64,000 nt of DNA from Psoroptes ovis (Eukaryota; Arthropoda; Arachnida; Sarcoptiformes; Psoroptidae): assembly GCA_002943765.1 (NCBI GenBank), contig PQWQ01000007.1:126501-190500 (forward strand), written 5' to 3'. Position numbers and translations under genes: made by a program. Positions 60,562 through 64,000 of the stretch are shown piece after piece (positions within the stretch are counted from its first letter, which is position 1; each line of letters starts with the position of its first letter). Under the pieces are notes generated by a model. It had not been told where the DNA came from and made no database searches. It saw only the letters and a program-made list of their open reading frames with translations.

Positions 60562-61990
60562 TTTTCGAAAAAATCTAAGGCTATCCATCGACAAAATTTT
60601 TCAAAAAATCGAAAAAATCTAAGGCTATCCATCGACAAAATTTTTGAATTTTTCGAAAAAATCTAAGGCTATCCATGGACAAAATTTTTCAAAAAATCGA
60701 AAAAATCTAAGGCTATCTATCGCCAAAATTTTTCAAAAAATCGAAAAAATCTAAGGCTATCTATCGCCAAAATTTTTCAAAAAATCGAAAAAATCTAAGG
60801 CTATCTATCGACAAAATTTTTCAAAAAATCGAAAAAATCTAAGGCTATCTATCGCCAAAATTTTTCAAAAAATCGAAAAAATCTAAGGCTATCTATCGAC
60901 AAAATTTTTCAAAAAATCGAAAAAATCTAAGGCTATCCATCGACAAAATTTTTGAATTTTTCGAAAAAATCTAAGGCTATCCATCGTCAAAATTTTTCAA
61001 AAAATCGAAAAAATCTAAGGCTATCTATCGCCAAAATTTTTCAAAAAATCGAAAAAATCTAAGGCTATCTATCGCCAAAATTTTTCAAAAAATCGAAAAA
61101 ATCTAAGGCTATCTATCGCCAAAATTTTTCAAAAAATCGAAAAAATCTAAGGCTATCTATCGACAAAATTTTTCAAAAAATCGAAAAAATCTAAGGCTAT
61201 CTATCGCCAAAATTTTTCAAAAAATCGAAAAAATCTAAGGCTATCTATCGCCAAAATTTTTCAAAAAATCGAAAAAATCTAAGGCTATCTATCGACAAAA
61301 TTTTTCAAAAAATCGAAAAAATCTAAGGCTATCCATCGACAAAATTTTTGAATTTTTCGAAAAAATCTAAGGCTATCCATGGACAAAATTTTTCAAAAAA
61401 TCGAAAAAATCTAAGGCTATCCATCGTCAAAATTTTTCAAAAAATCGAAAAAATCTAAGGCTATCTATCGCCAAAATTTTTCAAAAAATCGAAAAAATCT
61501 AAGGCTATCTATCGCCAAAATTTTTCAAAAAATCGAAAAAATCTAAGGCTATCTATCGCCAAAATTTTTCAAAAAATCGAAAAAATCTAAGGCTATCTAT
61601 CGACAAAATTTTTCAAAAAATCGAAAAAATCTAAGGCTATCTATCGCCAAAATTTTTGAATTTTTCGAAAAAATCTAAGGCTATCCATGGACAAAATTTT
61701 TCAAAAAATCGAAAAAATCTAAGGCTATCTATCGCCAAAATTTTTCAAAAAATCGAAAAAATCTAAGGCTATCTATCGACAAAATTTTTCAAAAAATCGA
61801 AAAAATCTAAGGCTATCCATCGTCAAAATTTTTCAAAAAATCGAAAAAATCTAAGGCTATCCATCGTCAAAATTTTTCAAAAAATCGAAAAAATCTAAGG
61901 CTATCTATCGCCAAAATTTTTCAAAAAATCGAAAAAATCTAAGGCTATCTATCGCCAAAATTTTTCAAAAAATCGAAAAAATCTAAGGTT
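60562..61990 (+). repeat. 44-bp satellite, array 2 (about 32 units)
   Basis: About 32 head-to-tail units of 44 bp begin 100 bp after the USO1 stop codon. Each has atctaaggctat, a variable 8-base part (for example ctatcgcc, ctatcgac, ccatcgtc, ccatggac), then aaaatttttcaaaaaatcg or aaaatttttgaatttttcg. Units are highly similar, so turnover is recent. The first and last units degenerate into single-copy sequence. It is the reverse complement in orientation of array 1 at 20530-21000. Confidence 0.97.
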
Positions 61991-62219
61991 ATTTAAAATT
62001 ATATTGAACAGTTTCCATATGATTGAATTGTACTTATCATTTATCGAATTGTGAGGTGCCTATTTCTACTCAAGGATCTATTCCAACCCAATTTGTTTCA
62101 CCTAATAACATTCGTAACACAATTTTTCACTGCAATAACATTGAACTAATTTTTTTCTTAGTCACATGTCATTTGTTTATATTTGTTAAATTCTTGTTAT
62201 GATATTTTATTTTTTAAAA

Positions 62220-63626
62220 ATGTCATTTTATCGATGTTCACCTTTAACATCAACGGTTTTGTTGAAAAATTCATTCTGTACCATTAAAATTTCCGGCCGA
62301 AATTGTCACAATCATAGGTATATTTTGTTCATAGATCCAAAGTGCTTTGATTTATTTTTTTTGATTTAATTTGAAAAATTAGATTAGCTGAAATTGGTCG
62401 AATTGTATTGCCAAAAACATGTTCAGAAAAATATGATACTGGTCAATTTTTTCTTCATCGAGTTTTCGGTTATCGTGGTGTCACACTATTCCCGTGGACT
62501 GCTAAAGTTTATGATCGTGATAATCGTAAAAAACATCCTAGTCATATGTATTTTTGTTGATTTCTGCCATTTATCAATGATTAGGTTTTAATTCAGATTT
62601 TTATTCGAAATAGATCGAGCGATGAATTTGGTATGAGCAGTGTGAAACCAGAAACACACACCTATTATCAGGTATTGATTGATCAACGTGATTGTCCGTA
62701 TGTAAAAGCACAAACCGAAGCCGTAACATTTCTAGGTAATCATGATAATACACGTGCATTGTATGCTATACCTGGTCTTGATTATGTAGCACATGAAGAT
62801 GTTATTCCATATCAAAGTACCGAGCCAACATTGATACAACATCAATTATTCGAAAAATTTCTTACATTTGAACCGGATAAAGATCCACCGTTTGTGCCTA
62901 AAGAAACATTACTAGCATGGCAAGAAAAAAATCATCCATGGTTAGAATTATCCGATGTACATCGTGAAACAACTGAAAATATACGTGTCACAGTGATACC
63001 ATTCTATATGGGTTGTCGTTTATCACAAAATAATAATGTTTATTGGGTATGAAAAATAATATCGATTCCTATTCGAACTAATTCGATCCATTTTTCCACT
63101 CAATCAGTGGCGTTATTGTGTACGAATCGAAAATCTTGGTCATTCGACTGTTCAATTACGTGAAAGACATTGGCAAATTTATAGTATTCCTGGCATATTA
63201 GAATCGATACGTGGTCGTGGTGTTGTCGGTGAAGAGCCAATATTGTCTAAAAAATATCCAGCATTTCAATATAGCAGTCATGTTAGCCTACAAGATCCTA
63301 GCGGACACATGTGGTAAGTTTTGAATAGAATTTCCGACCATGTGTCCAATTCTAGTCATTGTTTATTCTTTGTGCACAAACACAACGATAGGGGTGTATT
63401 TAAAATTGAACGTGAAGATGGTTCAATGTTTGATTGTAAAATTCCAGCATTTGCATTAGAAAGCAAACATCTTAATGATAATAACAACAACAATGATAAT
63501 AATAATAATAATCGAACTCAAAATCTTAAATCTAATATGACAAATCAAAAGAAAAATGACAATAATATTGACCATAAAAATGCTACAAATAATCACTACG
63601 AAGATAATGATAATGATGAACATTGA
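62220..63626 (+). CDS. POLDIP2: POLDIP2-like mitochondrial protein (YccV + ApaG domains)
   Basis: POLDIP2 (PDIP38) is found mainly in mitochondria, where it modulates the CLPXP protease and lipoylation, and it was first isolated as a DNA polymerase delta partner. Five exons, 62220-62317, 62383-62547, 62614-63046, 63108-63313 and 63392-63626, join in phase to 378 residues (human ~368). The first exon encodes a basic Ser/Thr-rich presequence starting MSFYRCSPLTSTVLLKNS. The YccV-like domain has TGQFFLHRVFGYRGVTLFPW and KVYDRD, THTYYQVLIDQRDCPYV, EAVTFLGNHDNTRALYAIPG and LDYVAHEDVIPYQS. The ApaG domain has ENIRVTVIPFYMG, YWWRYCVRIENLG and VQLRERHWQIYSIPG. Its C-terminus has FQYSSHVSLQDPSGHMW followed by an extra ~55-residue Asn/Asp tail. 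All joins follow GT-AG rules. Confidence 0.94.
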
Positions 63627-64000
63627 AAATTAATGTTCTAGAAATTTATGTTTTAGATTTTATCGAACGAAAATATACATAGATTTTCAATGTTATCGAA
63701 TCCTTATATCCCTTTAAAATTGTTCGTCGACATTCGATCAGATTAATATTATTATGTAAAATATATCACTAATTATGGAAAATTAATTAAAATTTGTAAA
63801 TATATTGAATTAAATGAAAAATATATATTTCTACAGGTATGAACCTTTATAGCCATATAACAGCATTGTAGATTCTAATTCTACAATGCTAGGGACTCGT
63901 TTCACGCATTTTCCTTAGTATTTCAAAGAATTGACGTCATATTCTGGAGCAATGATTCTGATTCGTTCCAGAATTCTATATAATTTGTATTATTTTGACT
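63627..64000. other. Right-edge intergenic sequence with two short palindromes
   Basis: No coding exon was found. Two inverted repeats occur: agcattgtaga ... tctacaatgct (63862-63890, 7-bp loop) and attctgga ... tccagaat (about 63941-63974). They could be part of another repeat or gene running off the window edge. Confidence 0.45.

Noticed and set aside
60562..61990. Regular repeats that could be mistaken for a CRISPR array
   Set aside because: Units are contiguous 44-bp tandem repeats without unique spacers, in a eukaryotic genome.

Overview
This is a eukaryotic window, strongly AT-rich, carrying about sixteen protein-coding genes with many very short introns (mostly 55-90 bp, GT-AG). Proteins are full of Asn, Gln, His, Ser and Asp runs. 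The gene set is clearly animal and fits an arthropod: DIP2, a choline transporter, PDE11, a spaetzle-like cytokine, a Relish/p105-class NF-kB and a wurst/DNAJC22 homolog. Small introns, low-complexity proteins and compact spacing make a mite, probably an astigmatid such as a dust or scab mite, my best guess. That is an inference; no marker here proves it.

Layout. 651-1245 (-) is the first exon of an unrecognised gene leaving the left edge. 3158-4502 (-) is mitochondrial phosphatase PPM1K. 5769-6504 (-) is a small single-pass membrane protein. 8742-15263 (+) is DIP2 in nine exons. 16505-18831 (-) is the high-affinity choline transporter SLC5A7. 21174-26394 (-) is PDE11 with a long N-terminal extension. 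A 5.2 kb gene-poor stretch follows. 31586-32888 (-) is an LRMDA-like leucine-rich-repeat protein, 33422-34957 (-) a spaetzle-like cystine-knot protein and 36488-37669 (-) an unknown acidic/Asn-rich protein. 39139-43506 (+) is a FAM13-type RhoGAP, convergent with 44087-48159 (-), a Rel protein of the p105/Relish class without ankyrin repeats. 50462-53098 (+) is a neuroligin-like dead carboxylesterase, 53626-54720 (+) DNAJC22, 54872-56138 (-) GGPS1, 56481-60461 (+) USO1/p115 and 62220-63626 (+) POLDIP2. Exon joins were set by hand from splice sites and reading phase; every multi-exon model closes in frame.

The repeats are the most distinctive part. There are (i) nine copies of an inverted-repeat element whose arms are built of ~21-bp subunits, so that length changes in 21-bp steps; (ii) seven copies of an ~80-bp palindrome with mariner-like ends and TA target duplications, resembling human MADE1 in design; (iii) a 44-bp satellite in two arrays 40 kb apart and in opposite orientation (20530-21000 and 60562-61990); and (iv) a 133-bp hAT-type MITE with a perfect 8-bp target duplication in a USO1 intron, plus a hAT-like terminus at the edge of the first satellite array.

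Functionally the genes are a mixed chromosomal neighbourhood, not a pathway cluster. Two immune-signalling genes, the Toll-ligand-like cytokine and the Relish-class factor, lie 9 kb apart. Several others concern membrane traffic (USO1, DNAJC22) or the nervous system (SLC5A7, neuroligin-like).
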